In this document: positions 21,645 through 32,119 of the stretch, piece by piece
How positions within the stretch are numbered: the stretch's first letter is position 1
How the letters are laid out: each line of letters begins with the position of its first letter
Assembly (NCBI GenBank): GCA_030323305.1
Contig: CP106741.1
Coordinates: 1,183,001-1,247,000 of the forward strand
Direction: 5' to 3'
Source of the DNA: Paenibacillus sp. CC-CFT747
GTDB taxonomy: Bacteria; Bacillota; Bacilli; Paenibacillales; NBRC-103111
DNA: 64,000 nt
The notes under the pieces: model-generated
Seen by the model: only the letters and a program-made list of their open reading frames with translations
The model's database searches: none
What the model was told of the DNA's origin: nothing
Translations under genes and position numbers: made by a program

Positions 21645-22413
21645 TTAGCCCCGATGCATAAGGTCCCAAATCTGTTTGCCGATCAGCAGAACGCTCATCC
21701 CGATGAAGAGCGGCCGGATGTACGCCGCGCCTTTGCGGATGGCGACCTGCGAGCCGACGTAGGATCCGGCGATCATGGCGAGGCCCATCGGGATGCCGTA
21801 GCGGAAATCCACCGCCCCGAAAAGCAGGAAAGTCGAAAGGCTCGCGATGTTGCTGCCGAAATTCAGCACCTTGGCGTTGCCCGCTCCCGTCACGAAGTCG
21901 AAACCCAGCATGAGGAAGATAAAGATCAGGAACGAGCCGGTGCCCGGGCCGAAGAAGCCGTCGTACAAGCCCATGCCGAGGGCCGCCAGCGCCATATAGA
22001 AGCCCGATTTGGCCGTCAGCTTACGGTAGGTTGAGACGTCCCCCAGCTTTTGCGGGTCAGGGTATAGACCGTAACCGCGAGCAGCATGACGACGACAAGC
22101 GGCTTCAGGAAGTCCGACGGTACCTTCTGCAGGGCTGCGGTACCCGCCACCGCCCCGACCAGGGTGAACGGCAGGAGGCCGCGGACCAGCTTGAGGTCGA
22201 TTTTGCCTGACTTCAGAAAGGAGAGCGTGCTTGTCAAGGAAGACAGCGTGCCGCCGAGCTTGTTGGTGCCGAGCGCGATATGCGGAGGCAGGCCGGTCAT
22301 AAGAAGGACGGGAACGGATATCAATCCGCCCCCGCCTACGACTGAATCTACGAATGCCGCCAGGAACCCCCGGCGATTACGAACAGGATCATTTGCCACA
22401 TAGTCAAATCCAC
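21645..22413 (-). CDS. TauE/SafE family sulfite or anion exporter, frameshifted as read
   Basis: Membrane protein of about 255 residues with 7-8 helices. Family features are AAFVDSVVGGGGLISVPVLL near the N-terminus and GLYDGFFGPGTGSFLIF in the second half, the paired glycine-rich motifs of TauE/SafE permeases. Substrate (sulfite, sulfonate or other) is unknown. Two breaks, at 22367-22371 (CCCCC on + should be six) and about 22048-22051 (TTTT should be five), restore one continuous protein. GTG 22413 is preferred because AAGGAG lies nine bases upstream. Confidence 0.85.
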
Positions 22414-22432
22414 GATGCAGGACTCCTTCAGC

Positions 22433-23083
22433 TTACACTTGTCTTGCCTCCATCCGACGCGCCAAGAGAGACAGCGTGTAGTTCACCGCAAAATAAAGCA
22501 CGGCGGCCGCGATCAGAATCGGGAAGACAAAGTTAACATTTTGGCCGGAGATGATCTTCGCGTTATGCATCAGCTCCGCCAAACTTATACTAACCGCAAG
22601 CGAGGTGTCTTTCAATAGCGATATGAACTGGGAAACGATGGGCGGAACCATCCGCCTGAGACCAAGCGGAAGCACGATGTGCCACAGCGTCTGGGTGTAG
22701 CCGAGCCCGGACGAGCGCGCGGCCTCGATCTGGCCCTTGTCCACGGAATTCAGCCCGCTTCGCACAATTTCGGCGATCATGGCCGCTTCGAATACCGTCA
22801 AGGCCGCGACCGTCGACCAGAACAGGCCGAGCTTGATGCCCACCTCAGGAAGAGCTAGCTTCGCGAAGACAATGAGGAGCAGCAGCGGCAGGTTGCGGAT
22901 GAGCTCTACGAACAGGCCGACGATCCAGGACACCACGGGAATCCGGGCATACCGCAGCACGCCGAGGAGGATCCCGAGCGCGAAGCTCAGCACGATGGCC
23001 GTGAACGCCGTTTGCAGCGTCAGCAGGAAGCCCTCGAGAAGAAACCGGAGATTGTCCGGGTTATAGGCTCCAATGAAATCCAT
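22433..23083 (-). CDS. Polar amino-acid ABC transporter, permease 2
   Basis: 216 residues of the HisM/GlnP type: N-terminal helix region LLEGFLLTLQTAFTAIVLSF, then the cytoplasmic EAA loop EAARSSGLGYTQTLWHIVLPLGLRRMVPP, which contacts the ATPase. Together with the adjoining permease it forms a heterodimeric channel. It lies 12 bp after permease 1 on the same strand, and after the binding protein and ATPase genes. Substrate is probably glutamine, glutamate or aspartate, from the family, not from direct evidence. Confidence 0.92.
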   Translation of the reverse strand: MDFIGAYNPDNLRFLLEGFLLTLQTAFTAIVLSFALGILLGVLRYARIPVVSWIVGLFVELIRNLPLLLLIVFAKLALPEVGIKLGLFWSTVAALTVFEAAMIAEIVRSGLNSVDKGQIEAARSSGLGYTQTLWHIVLPLGLRRMVPPIVSQFISLLKDTSLAVSISLAELMHNAKIISGQNVNFVFPILIAAAVLYFAVNYTLSLLARRMEARQV

Positions 23084-23095
23084 ACGGTTCCCCCT

Positions 23096-23749
23096 TTACC
23101 CGCTTCTCGCCAAGCGCCGTTCGAGGACAACGGACGCATAGCTGAGTGGAATAGTCAGTACCAGATAGAACAAACCGACGAAGAAATAAGTGCTGAGCGT
23201 CTGGAACGTCTCCGAATCGACGATGTCCCCATAATACATCAGATCGAATCCGGCAATGACGCCGAGAATCGAAGAGTTCTTGACGAGATTAAGAAACTGG
23301 TTGCTGATCGGCGGAATCACCAGCTTGATCGCCTGGGGCAGGATGACGAGCCGCATCGCCTGCACGTAAGTAAGGCCCGAGGACCGGGCCGCCTCCATCT
23401 GGCCCTTCGGCACGGACGCGATTCCCGCCCGGATCGCTTCGGCTATGTAAGAGGACGTGTAGACCATGAGCCCAAGCGTCCCGGACACAAACACCGGCAG
23501 CCGGATTCCGACGGCCGGCAGCCCGATATAGAAAATATAAACGACGAGCAGCAGGGGGATGTTCCGGAACAGCTCCACATAGACGGCCCCGATCCCGTTC
23601 AATACCCGGGAAGGGGTGATGCGCAGGACCGCCACCAGGGTTCCGAGCAGGAAGCTTCCGGCCAGAGCCAGCACGCTGGCCAGCACCGTATGGTAGAAGC
23701 CTTCCAGGAAGTCCCGCCAATTCTCGGTGAGCACAGAGAAATCGATCAC
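23096..23749 (-). CDS. Polar amino-acid ABC transporter, permease 1
   Basis: About 217 residues starting at GTG 23749 (VIDFSVLTENWRDFLEGFYH), chosen since GGAAGGAG lies upstream and family members start here. Helices include FYHTVLASVLALAGSFLLG and ELFRNIPLLLVVYIFYIGLP, and the EAA loop reads EAARSSGLTYVQAMRLVILPQAIKLVIPP. It forms the membrane pore with permease 2. The binding-protein gene lies just upstream but is separated by a hairpin. Confidence 0.92.
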   Translation of the reverse strand: MIDFSVLTENWRDFLEGFYHTVLASVLALAGSFLLGTLVAVLRITPSRVLNGIGAVYVELFRNIPLLLVVYIFYIGLPAVGIRLPVFVSGTLGLMVYTSSYIAEAIRAGIASVPKGQMEAARSSGLTYVQAMRLVILPQAIKLVIPPISNQFLNLVKNSSILGVIAGFDLMYYGDIVDSETFQTLSTYFFVGLFYLVLTIPLSYASVVLERRLARSG

Positions 23750-23796
23750 CCGTTCACGCTCCTTCCATAATGAGATTCCGCTAACCAAAAAAGCGG

Positions 23797-23838
23797 GCCG
23801 TCCAGCCGCCGTTGCCGGCGCTCTATCGGACCCGCCTC
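23797..23838 (-). terminator. Intra-operon hairpin between binding protein and permease genes
   Basis: On the minus strand GCGGGTCCG...CGGCCCGC is followed by TTTTTT. It would reduce read-through to the permeases, fitting higher expression of the binding protein. Confidence 0.6.
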
Positions 23839-23854
23839 TTGCGGTTACCCGGGG

Positions 23855-24741
23855 TTATTTTTTGGGAGCTTCCCCGATCCACTTCGTGTAAATTTTGTCG
23901 TACTCGCCGCTTGACTTCAACTCTTTAAGCGTATCGTTGATGAATTTGACGAGATCCGGGGTATCCTTCTTGACGGCAATACCGTACGGCTCTTCCGTAA
24001 ACGGCTCGCCCACCACCTCGAAGTTCGGATCCTGTTTCATCATGCCGTACAGAATCGCGTTGTCGGTTGTGAGCACATCACCTTGGCCCGACTTCAGCGC
24101 CGTGAAGGCGTCCTGGTAGTTGTCGAACTGCTGAACCCGGAGGCCCGGCACCTTCTCCTCAATGTTCTTGACGGAAGTCGCGCCCTTCTGGCTCAGCACC
24201 TTCGTGTCCTTCGTGACATCCTTGATGCTCTTGATCGGGCTTCCTTCTTCACGAGCAGGGACTGGCCGGCGTTGAAGTAAATGTCCGAGAAGTCGACTTC
24301 CTTCTTGCGCTCCTCGTTGATGGTCATCGTCGCCACGATCATGTCGATCTCGTCGTTGTTCAGCATGTTGATCCGCGTCTTCGAAGTCACTTCCTTCAGC
24401 TCGATCTTGTTCTCGTCGCCGAGCAGCTTCTTCGCGATAGCCTTCGAGATGTCGACGTCAAAGCCCTCTACCTTGCCGGAAGCAGGATCCTTAAGCCCGA
24501 ACAGCTTCGTATCGTACTTGACGCCGACCACCAGCTTGCCCCGCTTCTTGATCGCGTCGAGCGCCTTGCCGCTTGCGGCCGATCCGCCTCCGCCGCTGCC
24601 TCCTGACGGGGAACCGGCCGGCGACGGGCTGCCCGACCCCGACGTTCCACCCGCGTTATCCTTATTGCCGCAGCCCGCAAGGGCGAGCATCACCAGCGTC
24701 AAAACCATCACAAGCGAAAGCCAACCTTTGGATCTCTTCAT
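23855..24741 (-). CDS. Amino-acid ABC transporter substrate-binding lipoprotein, frameshifted as read
   Basis: Captures amino acids outside the cell and delivers them to the permeases. Signal and lipobox: LVMVLTLVMLALAGCG, followed by a Ser/Gly/Pro-rich spacer. The binding domain has GKLVVGVKYDTKLFGLKD, GFDVDISKAIAKKLLG and the type-specific KEVTSKTRINMLNNDEIDMIVA, as in glutamine/glutamate-binding proteins. The frame breaks near 24242, where AAGGAA on the minus strand should be AAGGGAA (VKKGSPIKSIKD). Length after joining is about 295 residues, normal for the family. Confidence 0.9.
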
Positions 24742-24766
24742 TCTTCTTCATCCCCCTGTTATCGGT

Positions 24767-25494
24767 TTAATGGTTGATCAAGCGGCTGAGAAAGAGCTGG
24801 GCCCTCTCCTCCCGCGGGTTCTCAAAGAACGCAGCGGGAGCCGCCTCCTCGAGAATTTTCCCCTGGTCCATGAAAACCACACGGTCGGCTACTTCGCGGG
24901 CGAAGCCCATCTCGTGGGTTACAACGACCATCGTCATCCCTTCCTTGGCCAGCGCTTTCATGACGTCAAGCACCTCGCCGATCATTTCCGGATCGAGTGC
25001 CGATGTCGGCTCGTCGAAGAGCATGATCTTCGGCTTCATGGCAAGCCCGCGCGCAATCGCGACCCGCTGCTGCTGGCCGCCGGACAGCTGCGACGGGAAC
25101 GACTCCGCCTTATCCGGAATACCGACCTTCTCCAGATAGTGCATCGCCGTCCGGCGGGCTTCCTCCTCGGAGACCCCCAGCACTTTGACAGGGGCGAGCG
25201 TAATGTTCTGGATGACCTTCTTGTGCGGGTACAGGTTGAAATGCTGAAAAACCATCCCGATGTTCCGGCGCAGCTCGTTGATATCCGTTTTGGGATCGTT
25301 CACCTTTACCCCGTCCACCGTTAAGTCCCCGTCCGTAATCGTTTCCAGACGGTTGATGCAGCGGAGAAGCGTGCTTTTGCCGGAGCCGGAAGGCCCGATC
25401 ACGACGACCACTTCCCCTGCCCGATCTCCAGGTTGATGTCTTGGAGCACATGGAAGTGCCCAAAATGCTTGTTCACCCGTTGGAACCGGATCAA
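24767..25494 (-). CDS. Polar amino-acid ABC transporter ATP-binding protein, frameshifted as read
   Basis: Energises the adjoining permeases. About 242 residues after joining: N-terminal strand region [17 protein letters not shown], Walker [11 protein letters not shown]-loop [10 protein letters not shown], signature [17 protein letters not shown], Walker [14 protein letters not shown] and switch VTHEMGFA. The break is at 25414-25417 (CCCC on + should be five), which gives [16 protein letters not shown] 25494 is taken as start (AAAAGGGGA upstream); GTG 25500 is the alternative. It is the first gene of a four-gene transporter cluster. Confidence 0.92.
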
Positions 25495-25572
25495 ATGCAC
25501 TCCCCTTTTCTAAGGCAGACTATTATGTATTCAACAATTTCATTACCCTTTTAGAGGGCAGCTTGAATCATA

Positions 25573-25589
25573 TGATACCAATTGTATCA
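25573..25589. promoter_or_regulatory. Palindrome TGATAC-CAATT-GTATCA, possible operator
   Basis: A 17-bp inverted repeat in the 307-bp divergent region between the ABC operon and the secreted protein gene; a second half-site ATTGTATC lies at about 25622. The rest of the region is AT-rich promoter DNA without a gene. Confidence 0.35.
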
Positions 25590-25801
25590 AACTTACAGGG
25601 AATAGGTAAGGTTTGCTGACAAATTGTATCTAAAAGAATCCCAAAAAAATATTTATTCTTCCCCCCGCCTTCCCCGAATGAAGACGATAAACGGGTAATA
25701 TATAATGACGTTACCATGGAATGAACCCTTTCCTTACCGGGGCCGGGACCTTATTCCATTTTACATACGCAGCACCAAAACGATTCTATGGAGGTTGGGG
25801 A

Positions 25802-26788
25802 ATGAGGAAGATGGTCTCAGGAAAATGGGGAAATCGAACTACGTTCGGGAAATTTAGAAAGCGCTTTATTCTATGGACGGCCCTTGTCCTCAGTGTGGCG
25901 ATGCTGCTGCCCCTTACGGCCAGTGCCGCCTACTACAATACTTACACCGACGTCGCCACGCTCGGCAATGCCAACGACTGCTACATTGCGCAGGGCTTTG
26001 CTGTCGGCTCCACCTACGCCTATTCCGTCAAGATCAACGGAGACGACACCAAGGCTGTCATTTACCGGACCAACATGAGCGATGGAACGACGACGCTCAT
26101 GACGAATGGGGATAGCGGCACAACGTACACCACCTCCCTCGGCCATGCCAACGATATGGTCCTCAGCACGATCAACGGGGAGTACTATATGTTCATCATT
26201 ACCATGAAAGAGGGCAGCATGAGCCTCGTGAAGCTGAAATATGTCGGGACGACATATTACCAGGTAGGTAACTACAGCATCCAGTACAGCGGAGCGGACA
26301 AGGCCATGTCAGGGGTGGCCATCACCAGCAAGGACACGAGCAACATCTACTTCCTCTTCAAATCCGGCCTGACCCTGTACCGGGGAACCCTTCCTCTGAC
26401 CGCTAACAGCGGGACCATTAATGCCGCTTACGGATTTACCTTGAACACGGCCGACGCCCTGGTCAACGGCAGCACCGTTTCGAACATCGGCTCGTATACA
26501 CCCCAGGGGCTGGGTTATTACAACAACACGATCTATGTCCCGCTGACCTACAAAAACGTAAGCGTTGTCCTCGTCTATCACAACATTTCCACGGCCTCCG
26601 GCACCATCTATGCCGACGATAATCTGTCGTTCCGCATTACGTCCTCCACTTACTCGGAATTGTTCGAGATTGAAAGCGTCGGAATCGCCAACGGGGATAA
26701 GCTCTGGTTCAACACCAACCGCAAAACCGACGCCTCCGATACCGCCCACGACGGGGTGCACTATTTCAACGGGTACAGCGCCTTGTAA
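25802..26788 (+). CDS. Secreted protein, probable beta-propeller or beta-rich fold
   Basis: 328 residues with a signal peptide: a basic start, helix FILWTALVLSVAMLLPL and cleavage after TASA. The mature part is rich in Tyr, Thr, Asn, Gly and Ser with short strands repeated at roughly 45-residue intervals (for example YAYSVKINGDDTKAVIYRT, MVLSTINGEYYMFIITM, ANGDKLWFNTNRK), suggesting a propeller of the sort in secreted lectin- or lyase-like proteins. No catalytic motif or cell-wall anchor is recognised. Start ATG 25802 after GGAGGTTGGGGA. Base composition is less GC-rich than its neighbours, as often seen in secreted proteins. Confidence 0.7.
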   Translation: MRKMVSGKWGNRTTFGKFRKRFILWTALVLSVAMLLPLTASAAYYNTYTDVATLGNANDCYIAQGFAVGSTYAYSVKINGDDTKAVIYRTNMSDGTTTLMTNGDSGTTYTTSLGHANDMVLSTINGEYYMFIITMKEGSMSLVKLKYVGTTYYQVGNYSIQYSGADKAMSGVAITSKDTSNIYFLFKSGLTLYRGTLPLTANSGTINAAYGFTLNTADALVNGSTVSNIGSYTPQGLGYYNNTIYVPLTYKNVSVVLVYHNISTASGTIYADDNLSFRITSSTYSELFEIESVGIANGDKLWFNTNRKTDASDTAHDGVHYFNGYSAL

Positions 26789-26823
26789 GGTAGCAAGCCC
26801 CCTTAAGGGCCGGTCAAACAAAA

Positions 26824-26862
26824 GGAGCGGATGGCTGCCGGCAGCCATCCGCTCCTCTTCTT
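26824..26862 (-). terminator. Perfect-palindrome terminator between secreted protein and malic enzyme
   Basis: GGAGCGGATGGCTGCC and its exact complement form a 16-bp stem with almost no loop. The minus strand continues CTTTTGTTTG, so it ends malic-enzyme mRNA and probably also the + transcript. Confidence 0.8.
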
Positions 26863-26906
26863 GGGCGGGGCCTGCTTAAGTATGGGCCCCGCTGGTCCTG
26901 CAACCG

Positions 26907-28331
<1,425 letters not shown>

Positions 28332-28433
28332 GCGATCCCCTCCTGCTCTCCTGAGTTATGACCTTATGATATCGCTTACATGATGGAAAAGGAAGTTAAG
28401 AACATATTGTGCCTTTTGTTCATTTTGTTCCTG

Positions 28434-28473
28434 GTGCCTTATCCGGTAAGAACAACCCTAACGGATAAGGCAC
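28434..28473. repeat. Hairpin with arms GTGCCTTATCCG / CGGATAAGGCAC
   Basis: A perfect 12-bp inverted repeat (28434-28445 and 28462-28473) around a 16-nt loop between dctR and the malic enzyme gene. No T-tract, so it is not a classical terminator. The same 12-mer recurs at 59543 and 60309. Confidence 0.6.
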
Positions 28474-28484
28474 GGCCTTCCCCG

Positions 28485-29246
28485 CTACCGCTTCTGCAAA
28501 AGGTACCGGTTGACCGGACGCCCGACTCCCCCGTAGCGGATATCGAGGGCGACCCAGCCGGTCTTCTCCAGGTACTCCAGGTAGCGGCGGGCCGTCACGC
28601 GGGCAATGCCGACCCCGTCCGCCGCTTCTTCGGCCGAAACCGGCTCGTTCGTCCGCTCGAGGAAGCCGGCGATCTGCTTCAGCGTCTGGGCGTTCAAGCC
28701 CTTCGGCAGCTCCTCCGGGAGCGGAAGGGCCGGGCCTTTGGCGCCAGCGGCGGCGGAAGACGCCGGGGATCCGCCGGAGACGCCGGGGCGGGCTTCCCGG
28801 CTCCCGTGCAGGACGGCATCGAGCTCTTCCTGCGAGAACGCCTCCGCTTCCTTCAAGCCGGCATGCAGGCGAAGGTAACGCTCAAGCGATTCCTGCACCC
28901 GTTCAAACTTGAACGGCTTCAGGATGTAGTCCGCCGCCCCGCCGCGCATCATCTCGCGAATCGTGGCCTCGTCCCGGGCCGCCGTGATGACGATCACGTC
29001 CGTCTCGACGGCCTCCTGCCGGAACCGCCGAAGCGTTTCGAGCCCATCCTGCTGCGGCATGAACACATCGAGAAGAACCAGCGAAGGTCGGAGTTCCCGA
29101 ACGAGCTGCAAGCCCTCCACGCCGTTGCCCGCGGCCCCGACTACCCGGAAGCCCGGCACCCGCTCGACGAATTCGCGGTTGACCTGCCTTACCATCGGGT
29201 CGTCCTCTATGAGAACAACCTCCACCCATTTGCCTTCCATGCTCAC
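28485..29246 (-). CDS. dctR: Response regulator of the CitB/DctR family
   Basis: Activates dicarboxylate uptake genes when phosphorylated by DctS. Receiver domain at 1-120 with the acidic pocket VVLIEDDPMVRQV, phospho-Asp in LVLLDVFMPQQDG and Lys in YILKPFKFERV. The C-terminal part has a helix-turn-helix (SAEEAADGVGIARVTARRYLEYL) as in CitT/DcuR/MalR regulators. GTG 29246 overlaps the DctS stop by 4 bp (GTGA), so the pair is coupled. The symbol rests on synteny with the B. subtilis dct genes. Confidence 0.88.
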   Translation of the reverse strand: MSMEGKWVEVVLIEDDPMVRQVNREFVERVPGFRVVGAAGNGVEGLQLVRELRPSLVLLDVFMPQQDGLETLRRFRQEAVETDVIVITAARDEATIREMMRGGAADYILKPFKFERVQESLERYLRLHAGLKEAEAFSQEELDAVLHGSREARPGVSGGSPASSAAAGAKGPALPLPEELPKGLNAQTLKQIAGFLERTNEPVSAEEAADGVGIARVTARRYLEYLEKTGWVALDIRYGGVGRPVNRYLLQKR

Positions 29247-30838
29247 AACTCTCCTCTTCTCATGGGAAACGTAATCACGAAGCTCGTGCCCTCTCCCGGG
29301 GCGCTGTCGCAGGCGAGCTCCCCGCCGCCCTTCGCGACGATGCGGGCCACCAGGCCGAGGCCGATGCCCCGGCCCCGGCCGCCCTTGGTCGAGAAGCCCG
29401 GCTCGAGCATCCGCCGCCTCGTCTCCTCGTCCATGCCGGCGCCGTTGTCCTCCACGAGCAGTGACAGCACCTCGTCGTCCTGCTCAAGGCTGATTTCAAC
29501 CCGCTTGGGCTCCCGGGACACCGCCTGCAGCGCGTCGAACGCATTCTCGATCAGGTTGCCCAGGATGAGCACGAAGTCGTGCCGGTCCATTTGCTCGGGG
29601 AACCGCTCCAGCCGGCTGCGGCGGTCCACCGCCACCTCAATCCCGAGCTCCCGGCCCCGGCCGATTTTGCCGAGAATGAGCCCGGACAGGCTCGGATCGT
29701 GGATATTCCCCGTGAGGAAACGCGTCAGTTCCTCCAGATGCTCCGCCGTCTCAAACAGATAATCGAGAGCCCTGTCCTGCCGGCCCAGCTGAAGCAGACC
29801 CGCAATGGTGTGCAGCTTGTTGCTGTGCTCATGGTTCTGCACCCGCAGGGCATCGACGAATTCGCGCACCCCCGTCAGCTCCTCCGCCATCCGGGTCACC
29901 TCCGTCCGGTCCTGGAACACGGCGAGCGCCCCGACGGTCCGCCCGTTCAGCTTGACCGGAACGCGGCTCGTCCATATAAGCGCTTCGCCGACGTGCAGCT
30001 CCTCGTTGTGCATCGGCTGCTCCTGCTTCAGAATTTCCGAGAGACGCATGCCGGGCACGACCTCCTCCGCCGGCCGTCCCAGTACATCCCCTGTGATGCC
30101 GAAAAGCTGCTTCGCCTTCTCGTTGAAGATGGTTAGCATCCCCCGGCTGTCCATGGCGATGACCCCTTCGTTCATCGAATGAAAGGCGGCGGTCCGCTCC
30201 AGCAGAAGCCGGGCGATCTCCTGCGGCTCCAGGTTCAGCATCTGCCTCTTAATGTGTTTGGCCAAATTCCACGATCCCCAAACACCGAACAGGAGGGACA
30301 GCAGCAGGGTAACATAAGCATAGCCCCGCTGCTTTTGGATCGTTTCGGCTAGCCCGGGGAGGACGCGTCCGGCGAGCACCACCCCGATCTGCTGATGCTC
30401 CTCGTTCATGACCGGCACGAAAGCCTGCACCGCCGTCCCAAGCTCTCCCTTCGCCCGGGACGTATACGTATGCTCGGCGAAAGCGGCTTCCATGCCGGCC
30501 TCCTCCGCCTTCGTCCCGAGCCGCGCTTCCACCGGATGGGAGAAGCGGACCCGGTTCCTATCCAGCACGACGATGTAGGTGGCGTCGTTGATGATGCGGA
30601 TCCGCTCCACTACCGGATTCGCCGCCTTCCACCCTTCCGGCTCCGTCAAGTGCTGCCGGATCTCCGGAAGCTCCGCCACCGTCCGGCCGGTGATCAGGAG
30701 CCGGTCGGCGATGGCGTTCTCCTGCAGCCGGATCGTGCTGCCGAGCAGGATGATCCCGCCGAGCAGCAGGGAGAAGAGCACTATGCCGAAGGAGAGGAAG
30801 GTGATTTTCCATTGTATGCGCAGGTTGGTCAGCCTCAT
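29243..30838 (-). CDS. dctS: Sensor histidine kinase for C4-dicarboxylates (DcuS/CitA type)
   Basis: Membrane kinase of about 531 residues. Helix 1 is FLSFGIVLFSLLLGGIILLG, an extracytoplasmic PAS-like sensor follows (DATYIVVLDRNRVRFSHP), helix 2 is around YVTLLLSLLFGVWGSW, then a cytoplasmic PAS (EGVIAMDSRGMLTIFNEKA), the phospho-His helix VQNHEHSNKLHTIAGLL and the ATPase domain (ILGNLIENAFDAL, EDNGAGM, GRGIGLGLV). ATG 30838 is chosen to match the family start before helix 1. It is divergent from dctB-dctP, its likely targets. Confidence 0.92.
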   Translation of the reverse strand: MRLTNLRIQWKITFLSFGIVLFSLLLGGIILLGSTIRLQENAIADRLLITGRTVAELPEIRQHLTEPEGWKAANPVVERIRIINDATYIVVLDRNRVRFSHPVEARLGTKAEEAGMEAAFAEHTYTSRAKGELGTAVQAFVPVMNEEHQQIGVVLAGRVLPGLAETIQKQRGYAYVTLLLSLLFGVWGSWNLAKHIKRQMLNLEPQEIARLLLERTAAFHSMNEGVIAMDSRGMLTIFNEKAKQLFGITGDVLGRPAEEVVPGMRLSEILKQEQPMHNEELHVGEALIWTSRVPVKLNGRTVGALAVFQDRTEVTRMAEELTGVREFVDALRVQNHEHSNKLHTIAGLLQLGRQDRALDYLFETAEHLEELTRFLTGNIHDPSLSGLILGKIGRGRELGIEVAVDRRSRLERFPEQMDRHDFVLILGNLIENAFDALQAVSREPKRVEISLEQDDEVLSLLVEDNGAGMDEETRRRMLEPGFSTKGGRGRGIGLGLVARIVAKGGGELACDSAPGEGTSFVITFPMRRGEL

Positions 30839-30924
30839 AGGGTCCCTTTCTACCTTCATCCTCATTCTGCTATTATTGTGGAACAAGCCGGCTTCATTCG
30901 CAACCTTTAAGAGAGGTGCCTATC

Positions 30925-31988
30925 TTGAAATCCATCGTTAGCCTGATTCTGTTCCTCGCGATCGGCCTGGCCGCCGCGCTCTTTGCCGGCTTCCGCCCCG
31001 ATCTCTATTCCGCCCCCGCCCCCCATGACGACGAGCAGCAGGGGCTCGCGGACCGGATCATTATTAAATTCAGCATCTCCGTCGCCGAAAATACGCCCAA
31101 AGGCCTCGCCGCCCTCAAATTCGCTCAGCTCGCAAAGGAGAAAACAGACGGCCTCGTGGAAGTGCAGACATTCCCGAACGGCACCCTGTACTCCGACACC
31201 GAGGAGATCCAGGCCATGATGAAGGGGGATCTGCAGATGATCGCCCCGGCCTTCTCCTACTTGAGCAATATCCTTCCGGCGTGGTACGCCATGGACCTGC
31301 CGTTTGCACTCCCGAACCGGGAGGCCGTGGAGGAAGCTTTCAACGGAGAGATCGGAAAGCTGCTGTTCCGCACGCTCGAGAGCCGTGACATGAAAGGAAT
31401 GGCCTTCTGGAGCAACGGCTTCAAGCAGATCACCGGTCCCCGCGAGCTGATCCGCCCCGAGGATTTTAACGGGCTGCGAATTAGAATCATCCCCAGCCGG
31501 GTGCTGGAGGCCGAATACCAGCTCCTCGGCGCCAAAACCACGCCGCTCAACTTCAACGAGGTGTACCGGAACCTCGAATCGGGCGGCGTGAACGGCCAGG
31601 AGAACACGTTCTCGAATATTTATACGAAGAGGCTGTATCAGGTGCAGAGCCACATGACGATCAGCAACCACGGGTATTTGGGCTATGCCGTCATCATCAA
31701 CCGCCCTTTCTGGAACAAGCTCCCGGCGGACATCCAAGAGAAGCTCACCGAAGCCATGGACGAAACCACCCGCTGGATGACTGCGAATTCGGATGCCATG
31801 AACGCGGCCCAGCTCGAGCAGATGAAAGCCATTTCCAACATGCAGATCCACGAGCTTACCCCGGGGAACGCCGGGAATGGATCCGTGTGCTCGAGCCGGT
31901 ATACGAACGGTTCCGCAAGGAAATCGGCGGCGACCTGACCGACCGGATGCTGAAGCTTCGGGATAAATACATCGGCAGTGCAGATTAG
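30925..31988 (+). CDS. dctB: DctP-family C4-dicarboxylate binding protein (DctB), frameshifted as read
   Basis: Periplasmic-type binding protein held by one N-terminal helix (IVSLILFLAIGLAAALFAGF). The body has IKFSISVAENTPKGLAALKF, GQENTFSNIYTKRLYQVQSH and the WIRVLEPVYERFRK C-terminus of the TRAP DctP family. In B. subtilis DctB works with DctS as co-sensor and not in a TRAP pump; no TRAP permease is found here, which supports that role. The break at 31863-31866 (GGGG should be five) hides the last 40 residues. TTG 30925 follows AGAGAGG. Confidence 0.87.
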
Positions 31989-32078
31989 GAACACCTGGAG
32001 ACCATAAAGACCAAAACGAACAGTATGACCGCAACATTGTGAAAATTCCGTGACGTGCCTAAACTAAGTTTACCGGCG

Positions 32079-32097
32079 CTTGTGAAGCGCTTACAAG
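32079..32097 (+). promoter_or_regulatory. Catabolite-responsive element-like palindrome upstream of dctP
   Basis: CTTGTGAAGCGCTTACAAG is a near-perfect palindrome centred on GCGC. The right half matches the cre optimum (GCGCTTACA), the left half differs at two places. It sits 23 bp before the dctP start, where CcpA could block transcription. Confidence 0.4.
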
Positions 32098-32119
32098 TCA
32101 AACTTGGAGAGGTGCATCC

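Noticed and set aside
25856..25870. cre site AGAAAGCGCTTTATT
   Set aside because: It lies inside codons of the signal peptide of the secreted protein and matches only by chance.
28380..29762. 460-codon + strand frame opposite dctR-dctS
   Set aside because: Antisense to two conserved genes, so it is a shadow.
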